The translations under genes and the position numbers were made by a program. 64,000 bases of DNA from Agrobacterium sp. a22-2 (GTDB lineage Bacteria; Pseudomonadota; Alphaproteobacteria; Rhizobiales; Rhizobiaceae): the NCBI RefSeq assembly GCF_012276985.1, contig NZ_JAAXMM010000019.1, positions 1-64,000 of the forward strand, in the 5' to 3' direction. Under the pieces are notes generated by a model. It did not search any database. It was not told the origin of the DNA and saw only the letters and a program-made list of their open reading frames with translations. Below are positions 25,100-33,806 of this stretch, in pieces (position 1 is the first letter of the stretch; every line of letters begins with the position of its first letter).

Positions 25100-26371
25100 T
25101 CAATGCGTTGCCGCGACGTGTTCCTTTGAGACCGGAGGCACCGGTTCGCCATGAGATGAGGGTGTTGCGGCCGCCTCGCCCTGCGCCTCTACAGGCACTG
25201 CCGCTTCTTCACCACCGCCAAACACCATGCTCTTCACCGAGGACAGCCAGCCGCCATTGTCGGCTTCAACCACGGGCTCGTGGCTCGGCGCTGCCGCCTG
25301 GTCCGTCGAATGCTCGTTCGCGGCGGCAGGCTCTGTGCCGTGCGCCACAAGCGCCGCATGGGCAGGCGCCTCTTCCTTGATGGCCTGCTCCTCATGTCCC
25401 GCCGCGGGGGTAGCTGGTGCCTCATGCGACGGCGTTGCGTTGTGATCGGCAGCAACCTCGCCATGTCCTTCCGCAACAGGGGCAGCGCCATGCCCCTCCG
25501 CCACAGGCGTGGCCGCATGTCCTTCGGCGGCCGGGGTCTCTTCTGCCCCGAACACCATGCCCTTCAGGGACGCAAACCAGCCGCCGGTTTCCGCCGGAGC
25601 CGTGCCATGGCCATCGGCCGATGCAATTTCGTCGCTGGCTGGCGCTTCGCCATGCCCGGCTGGTGTCTCACCATGCCCGGCTGGCGCTTCGCCATGCCCT
25701 TCTGCCGGTGCCGCATCCTCGCCATGCGCCGGTGCTTCGCCGTGGGCAGCAGGCGCTTCACCATGGCCGCTCGGAGCGGCATGGCCCTCCGGCAGGACCA
25801 CTTCCGGCTTCACGCAATTGGCCGTGTCGTCGAGGCTGGCCACGAGATGGTCGATATCATCCGGCGTCATCGAAATCTTCTCGCCGTAGAACTGGCCGCT
25901 GCCATTGGCGGGCTTTTCCACGTAGCGGGCCGTAAAAACCTGGCCATTGGCCTCTTCGGGAATCTTGCTCGGATCAGGAACATAGACGACATCCGCGCCG
26001 ACCGCCCGTCCGCGCATATCAGCCCGTTTGGTCGGCCCTTTCGCGTCGAGCACCACCACCTGGACGAGATCGGCCTTTTCGGCCTCCTGCACGGCCTTGG
26101 CGACCCGAAGCGCCGTCTTCACCCGCGTCAGGCCGTCGGTCGGTTCCGTGGTGACGAACTTGCGCACCCAGAAGCGATCCTGCTTCTTGATGGTGACCGA
26201 CGTCACTTCGGTGCATTCCAACCCATTGATCTGCTTGTAGGAGGGACCAAGGATCGCTTCCGTGCCAATAAACACGGCGGCTGCTCCCGTTCCGCCCAAC
26301 AGGACCAGGACGCTGCCGGAAATCAGAACCAATTTACGGGATAACCGGAACTTGCCGACAAGACCCTTCAC
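25100..26371 (-). CDS. His-rich, membrane-anchored repeat protein facing sitABCD
   Basis: A 423-residue protein I do not recognise. Residues 12-36 form one membrane anchor after a basic N-terminus. Residues about 40-190 form a globular, probably periplasmic domain (QINGLECTEVTSVTIKK; VQVVVLDAKGPTKRADMRGR). From 197 to the end it is low-complexity and rich in His, Glu, Ala and Pro, with many GHGEAPA-like units. Two near-identical motifs, GGWFASLKGMVFG (263-275) and GGWLSSVKSMVFG (373-385), sit exactly 110 residues apart inside this region. The His/Glu units could bind metal. It is divergent from sitA across two Fur-family-like boxes, which suggests a role in manganese or iron handling; this is inference. 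Confidence 0.8.
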   Translation of the reverse strand: MKGLVGKFRLSRKLVLISGSVLVLLGGTGAAAVFIGTEAILGPSYKQINGLECTEVTSVTIKKQDRFWVRKFVTTEPTDGLTRVKTALRVAKAVQEAEKADLVQVVVLDAKGPTKRADMRGRAVGADVVYVPDPSKIPEEANGQVFTARYVEKPANGSGQFYGEKISMTPDDIDHLVASLDDTANCVKPEVVLPEGHAAPSGHGEAPAAHGEAPAHGEDAAPAEGHGEAPAGHGETPAGHGEAPASDEIASADGHGTAPAETGGWFASLKGMVFGAEETPAAEGHAATPVAEGHGAAPVAEGHGEVAADHNATPSHEAPATPAAGHEEQAIKEEAPAHAALVAHGTEPAAANEHSTDQAAAPSHEPVVEADNGGWLSSVKSMVFGGGEEAAVPVEAQGEAAATPSSHGEPVPPVSKEHVAATH

Positions 26372-26525
26372 GCCAACAACTCCGGCATCAAGTCACTCCA
26401 TACACATACGCAAAACTTAGGCTGACCTTGCCACACTGTTCTTGAGGAAACTTTAATCTACGCCCTGTGCATTGCAGCGAAGATTTCCCATTTCGGCACA
26501 AGGCCGCTCTTTCGCGGCACTCCTT

Positions 26526-26596
26526 TTGCGAATGAGTTGCAATAGCGTTTGACAAACGCCGCAAACGCATTAGCTTAGATTGCGAATGAGTTGCAA
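26526..26596. promoter_or_regulatory. two identical Fur-family (Mur-type) box candidates and promoter of sitA
   Basis: TTGCGAATGAGTTGCAA occurs twice, at 26526-26542 and 26580-26596, 54 bp apart. As an inverted repeat it reads TTGCGA-N5-TTGCAA. TTGACA (26549-26554), a -35-like sequence, lies between the boxes, so a repressor at both sites would bracket the promoter. In rhizobia sitABCD is repressed by the manganese sensor Mur at paired sites; I cannot compare with the published consensus here. Confidence 0.7.
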
Positions 26597-26615
26597 AAGC
26601 CTTTTGGAGTCGATC

Positions 26616-27503
26616 ATGCTGAAACGAATTGCGGGAATTCTGGTAGTTGCCCTCTCCCTTCTGCCCTTGTCGGCAGCGGCGGCGGACAAACCCAAGGTCA
26701 TCACGACGTTTACCGTGATTGCCGATATGGCCAAGAACGTCGCCGGCGATGCAGCCGATATCGAAAGCATCACCAAGGCCGGCGCCGAGATCCACAATTA
26801 CCAGCCGACACCCCGCGATATTCTGAAAGCCCGCGACGCCGATCTGGTTCTGTGGAACGGCCTCAACCTCGAACTCTGGTTTGAGAAATTCCTCGGCAAT
26901 CTCGGCTCGGTTCCGAACGCCGTCATCTCGGAAGGCGTGACCCCGATGAGCATTGCCGGCGGCGCCTATGACGGCAAACCGAACCCGCATGCCTGGATGT
27001 CGCCGGAGAATGCGTTGATCTATGTCGAGAACATCCGCAAGGCACTGACCGGTATCGACCCCGACCATGCCGATCTCTATGCCGCCAACGCCGCCGCTTA
27101 TTCCGACAAGATCAAGGCGGAGATCGAACCGCTAAAGGCCGAAATCGCCAAACTGCCGGAGCAGGAACGGTGGCTGGCCACCAGCGAAGGCGCCTTCTCC
27201 TATCTCGCCCGCGATCTCGGCCTGAAGGAACTGTTCCTCTGGCCGATTAACGCCGACAGCCAGGGCTCGCCGCAGCAGGTTCGCGCCGTGATCGATGCCA
27301 TGCGCGAGCATCAGATCAAGGTGATCTTCTCCGAAAGCACCGTGTCCGACAAGCCGGCCCGCCAGGTCGCCGCAGAGACCGGCGCCAAATATGGCGGCGT
27401 GCTCTATGTGGATTCGCTCAGCGAAGAAGGCGGACCGGTTCCGACCTATCTCGATCTGCTCAAGGTCACCGTCTCCACCATCGTTGAAGGGTTGACCGCA
27501 TGA
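26616..27503 (+). CDS. sitA: manganese/iron ABC transporter substrate-binding protein
   Basis: Cluster A-I metal-binding lipoprotein-like protein, 295 residues, with signal peptide MLKRIAGILVVALSLLPLSA ending in AAA. Expected metal ligands are seen in AEIHNYQPTP (His), NPHAWMSPE (His), TSEGAFSYLARD (Glu) and YVDSLSEEGG (Asp), the set found in PsaA/SitA proteins. ATG at 26616 has GGAG upstream; an earlier in-frame TTG lies in the second regulatory box. It overlaps sitB by four bases. Confidence 0.93.
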   Translation: MLKRIAGILVVALSLLPLSAAAADKPKVITTFTVIADMAKNVAGDAADIESITKAGAEIHNYQPTPRDILKARDADLVLWNGLNLELWFEKFLGNLGSVPNAVISEGVTPMSIAGGAYDGKPNPHAWMSPENALIYVENIRKALTGIDPDHADLYAANAAAYSDKIKAEIEPLKAEIAKLPEQERWLATSEGAFSYLARDLGLKELFLWPINADSQGSPQQVRAVIDAMREHQIKVIFSESTVSDKPARQVAAETGAKYGGVLYVDSLSEEGGPVPTYLDLLKVTVSTIVEGLTA

Positions 27504-28387
27504 TCATGGGCAAAAGCGCCGGCCAGCGGCTGGATGGCCTGACGGCCAACAACATCACGGTCACCTATCGCAACGGCCATACCGCTCTCAAGGATGCAAG
27601 CTTCACCATCCCCAAGGGCACGATCACCGCGCTGGTCGGCGTCAACGGCGCCGGCAAGTCGACGATCTTCAAGGCGATCATGGGCTTCGTGCCGCTCGCC
27701 CGCGGTGACATCACCATTCTCGGTATGCCGGTGCGCGAGGCGCTGAAGAAGAACCTCGTCGCCTATGTGCCGCAGAGCGAGGAGGTCGACTGGAACTTCC
27801 CGGTTCTGGTCGAAGACGTCGTGATGATGGGCCGCTATGGCCACATGAATTTTCTCCGCATCCCGTCGCGTCGCGACAAGGCCATGGTCGACGAGGCGCT
27901 TGGTCGCGTCGGCATGCTCGATTATCGCAAGCGCCAGATCGGCGAACTTTCCGGCGGCCAGCGCAAGCGCGTCTTTCTGGCCCGCGCACTCGCCCAGGAA
28001 GGCCAGGTCATCCTGCTTGACGAACCCTTCACCGGCGTCGACGTGACGACAGAGGAGCAGATCGTCGCCCTCCTGAAAGACCTGCGCCGTGAAGGCCGGG
28101 TCATGCTGGTCTCGACCCACAATCTCGGCAGCGTCCCGGATTTCTGCGATCGTACCGTCTTCGTCAAGGGCACGGTAATCGCCTCCGGCAAGACGGAAGA
28201 CACGTTTACCGAGGAAAACCTGCACTTGGCCTTCGGCGGCGCGCTGCGGCACTTCGTGCTGTCCGGCAGCGATCTGCATGACGATGCGGATGCCCGCCAG
28301 GTCAAGGTGATCACCGACGACGAACGGCCCTTCGTGATCTATCGCGATCCGCAAGCACAGAAGGTGAGCAATGATCCTGCTGCTTGA
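27500..28387 (+). CDS. sitB: manganese/iron ABC transporter ATP-binding protein
   Basis: A 295-residue ATPase with Walker A (GVNGAGKST), Q-loop (VPQSEEVDWNFP), signature (LSGGQRKR), Walker B (VILLDEPFTGVD) and the H-loop (STHNLG). The SEEVDWNFPV segment is typical of the Mn/Zn ABC class. ATGA overlap with sitA, and a 17-base overlap with sitC, show a tight operon. Confidence 0.94.
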   Translation: MIMGKSAGQRLDGLTANNITVTYRNGHTALKDASFTIPKGTITALVGVNGAGKSTIFKAIMGFVPLARGDITILGMPVREALKKNLVAYVPQSEEVDWNFPVLVEDVVMMGRYGHMNFLRIPSRRDKAMVDEALGRVGMLDYRKRQIGELSGGQRKRVFLARALAQEGQVILLDEPFTGVDVTTEEQIVALLKDLRREGRVMLVSTHNLGSVPDFCDRTVFVKGTVIASGKTEDTFTEENLHLAFGGALRHFVLSGSDLHDDADARQVKVITDDERPFVIYRDPQAQKVSNDPAA

Positions 28388-29228
28388 ACCCTTCTCCTAC
28401 CAGTACATGGTCAGCGCCATCTGGGTCAGCGCCCTGGTCGGCGGCGTCTGCGGCTTTCTGTCCGCCTATCTGATGCTGAAAGGTTGGTCGCTGATCGGCG
28501 ATGCGCTGTCCCACGCCATCGTACCGGGCGTCGCCGGCGCCTATATGCTGGGCCTGCCCTTTGCCGCCGGCGCCTTCCTCTCGGGCGGCCTTGCCGCCGG
28601 CGCCATGCTCTTCCTCAATCAGCGCACCCGGCTGAAGGAAGATGCCATCATCGGCCTGATCTTCACCTCCTTCTTCGGTCTCGGCCTGTTCATGGTGTCG
28701 CTGTCGCCAGTGTCGGTGAACATCCAGACCATCGTTCTCGGCAATATCCTCGCCATCACCCCGGAGGACACCTTGCAGCTCGTGATCATCGGCGGTGTCA
28801 GCCTGGTCATCCTGACGCTCAAATGGAAGGACTTCATGGTCACCTTCTTCGATGAGGATCATGCCCGCTCGATCGGCCTGAAGCCGGCGCTCCTGAAAGT
28901 GCTGTTCTTCACTTTGCTGGCCGCATCGACAGTGGCCGCCCTGCAGACCGTCGGCGCCTTTCTCGTCGTCGCCATGGTCGTCACCCCGGGCGCCACCGCC
29001 TATCTCTTGACCGACCGTTTCCAGCGGCTGATCGTCATGGCCTTCTGCATCGGCGCCGGCACCAGCGGCGTCGGCGCCTATCTCAGCTATTTCCTCGACG
29101 GCGCTACCGGCGGCATCATCGTCGTGCTGCAAACGCTGATCTTCCTCGCTGCTTTCGTCTTCGCCCCGAAGCACGGGCTGCTGGCAAGCAAGCGCAAGGC
29201 GCGGCTCGCCCTGGAGGATGCGGCATGA
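28371..29228 (+). CDS. sitC: manganese/iron ABC transporter permease
   Basis: Inner-membrane permease of the ABC-3 family, 285 residues, about eight spans. LMLKGWSLIGDALSHAIVPG is the family motif, followed by LLAASTVAALQTVGAFLVVA. The C-terminal tail is basic and cytoplasmic. Ribosome site AAGGTGAGC lies inside the end of sitB, and its TGA overlaps the sitD ATG. Confidence 0.94.
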   Translation: MILLLEPFSYQYMVSAIWVSALVGGVCGFLSAYLMLKGWSLIGDALSHAIVPGVAGAYMLGLPFAAGAFLSGGLAAGAMLFLNQRTRLKEDAIIGLIFTSFFGLGLFMVSLSPVSVNIQTIVLGNILAITPEDTLQLVIIGGVSLVILTLKWKDFMVTFFDEDHARSIGLKPALLKVLFFTLLAASTVAALQTVGAFLVVAMVVTPGATAYLLTDRFQRLIVMAFCIGAGTSGVGAYLSYFLDGATGGIIVVLQTLIFLAAFVFAPKHGLLASKRKARLALEDAA

Positions 29229-30085
29229 GCGATACCTTTGCGATGCTGATCCTGCCGTTCCAGTTGCCCTTCATGCAATATGCCTTCATCGTCACGCTGA
29301 TGATTGCCGTGCCGATGGCCCTGCTCTCGTGTCTTCTGGTGCTGAAGGGCTGGTCGCTGATGGGCGACGCCGTCTCCCATGCCGTCCTGCCGGGCGTGGT
29401 CATCGCCTATGTCGTCGGCCTGCCGCTCGCCGTCGGCGCCTTCGTCGCCGGCATGACCTGCGCGCTGGCGACCGGCTATCTGAAGGAAAACAGCCGCATC
29501 AAGGAAGACACCGTTCTCGGCATCGTCTTTTCCGGCATGTTCGGCCTTGGTCTCGTGCTCTATGTGAAGGTCGAAAGCGACGTGCATCTCGACCATATCC
29601 TGTTCGGCGACATGCTCGGCATCCTGCCGTCGGATTTGCTGGAAACCGGCCTGATCGCCCTGGCGGCCACAGCCTTTCTCGTCATCCTGCGCAAGGATCT
29701 GCTAGCCCATGCCTTCGATCCACAGCATGCCCGCGCCATCGGCCTGCCGGTGCGGCTTCTGCACTACGGCATTCTGGCGGTGCTGTCGCTGACCGTGGTC
29801 GGCGCGCTGAAGGCGGTCGGCATCATTCTGTCGGTCGCCATGCTGGTGACGCCCGGCGCCATTGCCTTCCTGATCACCCGGCGCTTCCAGAGCATGCTGG
29901 TCGCCGCCGTCCTGGTCGCAGTCAGTGCCACGCTGTCCGGCATCTATCTGAGCTTCTACATCGACAGCGCCCCGGCCCCGACCATCGTGCTCTTGATGAC
30001 CGCCATGTTCATCGCCGCCTTTGTCCGCACGGTTTGGAAGGCCCACGCGGCGGACAAGGAAGGAGCCGCCATTACGGACGGCTGA
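29225..30085 (+). CDS. sitD: manganese/iron ABC transporter permease
   Basis: Second ABC-3 permease, 286 residues, paralogous to sitC throughout (LVLKGWSLMGDAVSHAVLPG; TVVGALKAVGIILSVAMLVT). The two permeases form a heterodimer in Sit systems. Its 3-prime end overlaps the convergent Rieske gene by 14 bases, with no terminator between them. Confidence 0.94.
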   Translation: MSDTFAMLILPFQLPFMQYAFIVTLMIAVPMALLSCLLVLKGWSLMGDAVSHAVLPGVVIAYVVGLPLAVGAFVAGMTCALATGYLKENSRIKEDTVLGIVFSGMFGLGLVLYVKVESDVHLDHILFGDMLGILPSDLLETGLIALAATAFLVILRKDLLAHAFDPQHARAIGLPVRLLHYGILAVLSLTVVGALKAVGIILSVAMLVTPGAIAFLITRRFQSMLVAAVLVAVSATLSGIYLSFYIDSAPAPTIVLLMTAMFIAAFVRTVWKAHAADKEGAAITDG

Positions 30086-31298
30086 TCTCGTCGAGATACC
30101 AGTTGATGTAGCGCAGCTCGTTCTGCTCCATCGGCGCGATCGGACCGGGCACGAAAAAATGCGACCGCACGCCGCGCGAGGTGTGTTCGATGATCGCCTT
30201 GTCCTCGTCGGTGGTGACAGTCCATAGCCATGTCAGCTTGTCGAAATCGTAGTCGACACCCTGTTCGGCCTTGCCATCGACCAGCCAGATCAGCTCCATC
30301 TCGCAGGATTCCGGCCCCTTCGGAATGAAGCGGTAGATCATACCGTGGTCGGGATAGCAGACCAGGAAGGACGTGCCGCCGAGATGCACGGAGGTGACGC
30401 CGCCGTCGTATTCGCTGAAGCGGCCCATCAGGGGCGCCAAAGGTGATCCATCCTGGCTGCCGGTCTTCACGCCATCATAGAGCGCATAGCGAAAGGCATG
30501 GATGGTCTCTCGTCCATTCTCAGAAGTCTGCCAGTGATCGCCGGAGCCGACTTCGATGCCGAGTGCGCAGGTGCGTTCCTCCATCGCCGCATTCAGCGCC
30601 TCGATCATCGGCAGCGGCTGTTCCAGCGCATGGGTCTGCGAATATTCGGGATGCGCCGGGCCGCAGTGATAGCACTCGACATAATTCTCGACCGCCAGCT
30701 TCCAATTGGCATCGAGCAAATAGCTCTGGCGATGCGCCACCTTGGCCGACGCCCAGCCATATTGCCCGCAGGTCGCATGCAGCAGGTTTTCGACCTCGGA
30801 AAAATCCAGCGGATTTTCAGCAAAGGAAATGAAGATCAGCCCCTCGACCACCCGAACCTGCAGCCGCTTCAGCCCGTGATCCTCCCGTTTGAACTCCTTC
30901 GGCATCAGCCGGGCGGCCTTCAGCGCCCCGTCATTGCCATAGGTCCAGGCATGATAGGGACAGACGAAGACCCGGGCATTGCCCTTGTCCTTCGTGCAGA
31001 CCTCGGCGCCACGATGCCGACAGACATTGAGGATCGCATGCACCTGGCCATCCGCCCCGCGCGTCACGATCACCTGTTCCGACGCCATGCGGAACACTTC
31101 GAAATCGTTGGCGTTGGGGATGACGCTCTCATGGGCAACGCAATGCCAGTGACGGAAGAACACTCGCTGAAGATCGCGCTCATAGATCTCGGGATCGAGA
31201 TAGAAAGGCCGGGCGAGGCCATGACCGGGCGTGTGGGCGGCGACCAGTTGGTCGAGGCGGTCAGTTGTGGGCGGGGTGGTGATGTCAGGTGCGAGCAT
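30072..31298 (-). CDS. Rieske [2Fe-2S] oxygenase alpha subunit (GbcA/stachydrine demethylase-like)
   Basis: Aromatic-ring-hydroxylating-type oxygenase of 408 residues, probably an N-demethylating monooxygenase. Rieske ligands are Cys93 and His95 (CRHRGAE) with Cys113 and His116 (CPYHAWTYG). The mononuclear iron site has VENYVECYHCGPAHPEY, with His211 and His216 as ligands and Glu208 in place of the usual bridging Asp, as in GbcA, carnitine and stachydrine oxygenases. ATG at 31298 has GGAGAAAA. It is last in the operon behind two dimethylglycine-dehydrogenase-like genes. No reductase gene is in the operon, so electrons must come from elsewhere. Confidence 0.87.
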   Translation of the reverse strand: MLAPDITTPPTTDRLDQLVAAHTPGHGLARPFYLDPEIYERDLQRVFFRHWHCVAHESVIPNANDFEVFRMASEQVIVTRGADGQVHAILNVCRHRGAEVCTKDKGNARVFVCPYHAWTYGNDGALKAARLMPKEFKREDHGLKRLQVRVVEGLIFISFAENPLDFSEVENLLHATCGQYGWASAKVAHRQSYLLDANWKLAVENYVECYHCGPAHPEYSQTHALEQPLPMIEALNAAMEERTCALGIEVGSGDHWQTSENGRETIHAFRYALYDGVKTGSQDGSPLAPLMGRFSEYDGGVTSVHLGGTSFLVCYPDHGMIYRFIPKGPESCEMELIWLVDGKAEQGVDYDFDKLTWLWTVTTDEDKAIIEHTSRGVRSHFFVPGPIAPMEQNELRYINWYLDEISRP

Positions 31299-31358
31299 GG
31301 GATTTTCTCCAAACTGAAGAGCGTGCGGTAACTCTGGCAAATGCTGGTGTGTCTTGCA

Positions 31359-33806
31359 TCATGCCCTCACCCTTTCCGCCTTCGGATCATACATCGGCGT
31401 CAAGGACGCCTCCGCCTGGACCCGCACGCCGGCAATCTCGATCTCATAGTGTGAGGCCAGCACATCAGCCTCGCTCTCGCCGGCACAGGGCACATAGCCA
31501 AGGCCGATGGCGCCGCCGAGGTGGTGGCCGTAATTGCCTGAAGTAACCGTGCCGACGATCCGGCCGTCACGCACCACCGCCTCGTTGTGGAACAGCAGCG
31601 GCTCCGGATCGGTCAGGCGGAACTGCACCAGCCGGCGGTCGAGGCCTGCCTCCTGCTTGGCCAGCACCGCATCCCGGCCGATGAAATCGCCCTTTACTGT
31701 GCGAACCGCAAAGCCGAGCCCGGCCTCCAGCACATGATCCTCGTCGGTGATATCGTGGCCGAAATGGCGGAACGCCTTTTCGATGCGGCAGCTGTCCAGC
31801 GTGTGCAGGCCACAGAGCTTCAGGCCGACTTGCGAGCCCGCCTCCTCCAGCGCCTCGAACACATGCGCCGTCTGGTCGGTCGGGACATAGAGCTCCCAGC
31901 CAAGCTCGCCGACATAGGTGACGCGATGGGCGCGGGCGAGCCCCATGCCGATCTCGATCTCCCGTGCCGTGCCGAACGGGTGGGCGGCATTGGAGAAATC
32001 GTTGGGGCTGACCTTTTGCAGGAGATCGCGCGATTTCGGCCCCATGACGCACAGCACCGATTCCGATGCTGTCATGTCGGTCACCACCACGAAGGCATCG
32101 CCAATATGCCGCCGCAACCAGGCAAGGTCGCGCTGCAGGGTGGCGCCGGGCACGACGGCGAGGAAGGCCGTCTCCGACAGACGCGTCACGGTCAGGTCGC
32201 TCTCGATGCCGCCTTTCGCATTGAGCATCTGCGTATAGACGATGCGGCCGGTGGCCACATCCATCTGATTGGCACAAAGCCGCTGCAGGAAGGACAGCGC
32301 ATCGCGGCCCTCGATGCGGATCTTGCCGAACGAGGTCATGTCGAACAGCCCGACGCCGCTGCGCACCGCCAGATGTTCGTCGCGCTGGTTCAAAAACCAG
32401 TTCTGCCGCTTCCAGCTGTAGCGGTATTCGCGCTCCTGGCCGTCTCTCGCAAACCAGTTGGCCCGCTCCCAGCCAGCCACCTCGCCGAACACCGCGCCGC
32501 GGCGTTTCAGATGCTCATGGATCGGCGAACGGCGAACGCCACGGGCGGTTGCCATCTGGCGATAGGGAAAGTGATCGGCATAGAGCAGCCCCAGCGTTTC
32601 GCTGACGCGTTCCTTGAGGTACGTGCGGTTCTTCTGGAATGGCTGCGCCCGGCGGATATCGACCTCCCAGAGATCGAACGGCGGCTCACCGTCGTTCATC
32701 CACTGCGCCAGCGCCATGCCGGCGCCGCCCGACGAGACGATGCCGATGGAATTGTAGCCGGCCGCCACCCAATAGTTCTTCAGCTCCGGCGCCTCGCCGA
32801 GATAGTAGCGGTCGTCGGGAGTAAAACTCTCCGGACCGTTGAAGAAGGTGTGGATGCCGGCGGTTTCCAGCATCGGCATGCGGTTGATCGCCTGCTCGAG
32901 GATCGGCTGAAAATGATCGAAATCCTCCGGCAGCTGGTCGAAGCAGAAGTCTTCGCGGATGCCCTCCATGCCCCACGGCTTGGCGACAGGCTCGAAGGCG
33001 CCGAGCAGCATCTTGCCGGCATCCTCCTTGTAATAGGCGCACTCGTCCGGCACGCGCAGCACCGGCAATTGCTTGAGGCCGGCCACCGGCTCAGTGACGA
33101 TATAGAAATGCTCGCAGGCATGCAGCGGCAGCGTCACGCCGGACATGTTGGCCAGCGTCCGCCCCCACATGCCGGCCGCATTGACCACATGGTCGGTCTC
33201 GATGACGTAGCTCTCGCCGTTCTGCTCGCAGGCGACGCCTGTGACGCGTCCATCCGTCTGATGCACCGCCGTCACCTTGACGCCCTCGATGATCGAAGCA
33301 CCGCTTTGGCGCGCCCCCTTGGCCAGCGCCATGGCGATATTGGCCGGATCGCATTGGCCGTCGAGCGGCAGATGCACGGCCGCCACAACGTCGGAGACGT
33401 TGAGATGCGGATACATCGCCTTGACCTCGTCAGGGGAAATCTCGCGCACATCGATGTTGAAGGCGCGGGCCAGCGAAGCTTGGCGGTAGATCTCCTCGCG
33501 GCGCTCTTCGGTCAGCGCCACGGTGATCGAGCCGTTCTGCTTCATGCCGGTGCCGATGCCGGTCTCCTCCTCCAGCCGCACATAGAGATCGCGCGAATAT
33601 TTGGCGAGCCGCGTCATGTTCTGGCTGCCGCGCAACTGGCCGATCAGCCCGGCCGCATGCCAGGTCGTGCCTGATGTCAGCTGCTTGCGCTCCAGCAGCA
33701 CCACATCGCTCCAGCCGAGCTTGGCCAGGTGATAGGCAACCGAGCAGCCGGACACACCGCCGCCGATGATCACGGCTCTCGCCTTTTTGGGGACGGCCTT
33801 CGTCAT
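31359..33806 (-). CDS. FAD-dependent oxidoreductase/aminomethyltransferase fusion (DMGDH-like), second copy
   Basis: An 815-residue two-domain enzyme. Residues 1-390 are a DAO-type FAD domain (AVIIGGGVSGCSVAYHLA) with TSGTTWHAAG, whose His50 matches the histidine that binds FAD covalently in dimethylglycine and sarcosine dehydrogenases. Residues about 430-815 are a glycine-cleavage T-protein fold for tetrahydrofolate (GVGLFDMTSFGKIRIEGRDA; ELGWELYVPTDQTAHVF). Likely oxidises a secondary or tertiary N-methylamine such as dimethylglycine or sarcosine and passes the one-carbon unit to folate. Starts within the stop of the upstream paralogue (ATGA). Confidence 0.9.
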   Translation of the reverse strand: MTKAVPKKARAVIIGGGVSGCSVAYHLAKLGWSDVVLLERKQLTSGTTWHAAGLIGQLRGSQNMTRLAKYSRDLYVRLEEETGIGTGMKQNGSITVALTEERREEIYRQASLARAFNIDVREISPDEVKAMYPHLNVSDVVAAVHLPLDGQCDPANIAMALAKGARQSGASIIEGVKVTAVHQTDGRVTGVACEQNGESYVIETDHVVNAAGMWGRTLANMSGVTLPLHACEHFYIVTEPVAGLKQLPVLRVPDECAYYKEDAGKMLLGAFEPVAKPWGMEGIREDFCFDQLPEDFDHFQPILEQAINRMPMLETAGIHTFFNGPESFTPDDRYYLGEAPELKNYWVAAGYNSIGIVSSGGAGMALAQWMNDGEPPFDLWEVDIRRAQPFQKNRTYLKERVSETLGLLYADHFPYRQMATARGVRRSPIHEHLKRRGAVFGEVAGWERANWFARDGQEREYRYSWKRQNWFLNQRDEHLAVRSGVGLFDMTSFGKIRIEGRDALSFLQRLCANQMDVATGRIVYTQMLNAKGGIESDLTVTRLSETAFLAVVPGATLQRDLAWLRRHIGDAFVVVTDMTASESVLCVMGPKSRDLLQKVSPNDFSNAAHPFGTAREIEIGMGLARAHRVTYVGELGWELYVPTDQTAHVFEALEEAGSQVGLKLCGLHTLDSCRIEKAFRHFGHDITDEDHVLEAGLGFAVRTVKGDFIGRDAVLAKQEAGLDRRLVQFRLTDPEPLLFHNEAVVRDGRIVGTVTSGNYGHHLGGAIGLGYVPCAGESEADVLASHYEIEIAGVRVQAEASLTPMYDPKAERVRA

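Noticed and set aside
25500..25800. Short tandem DNA repeats that look CRISPR-like (CATGCCCGGCTGGCG-type units)
   Set aside because: They are in-frame coding repeats of GHGEAPA-type residues, with no fixed-length unique spacers and no cas genes.
31587..33674. A 695-codon open frame antisense to a DMGDH-like gene
   Set aside because: Same cause: third-position GC bias keeps the opposite strand open. No ribosome site or motif; the leftward frame has full FAD and T-protein domains.
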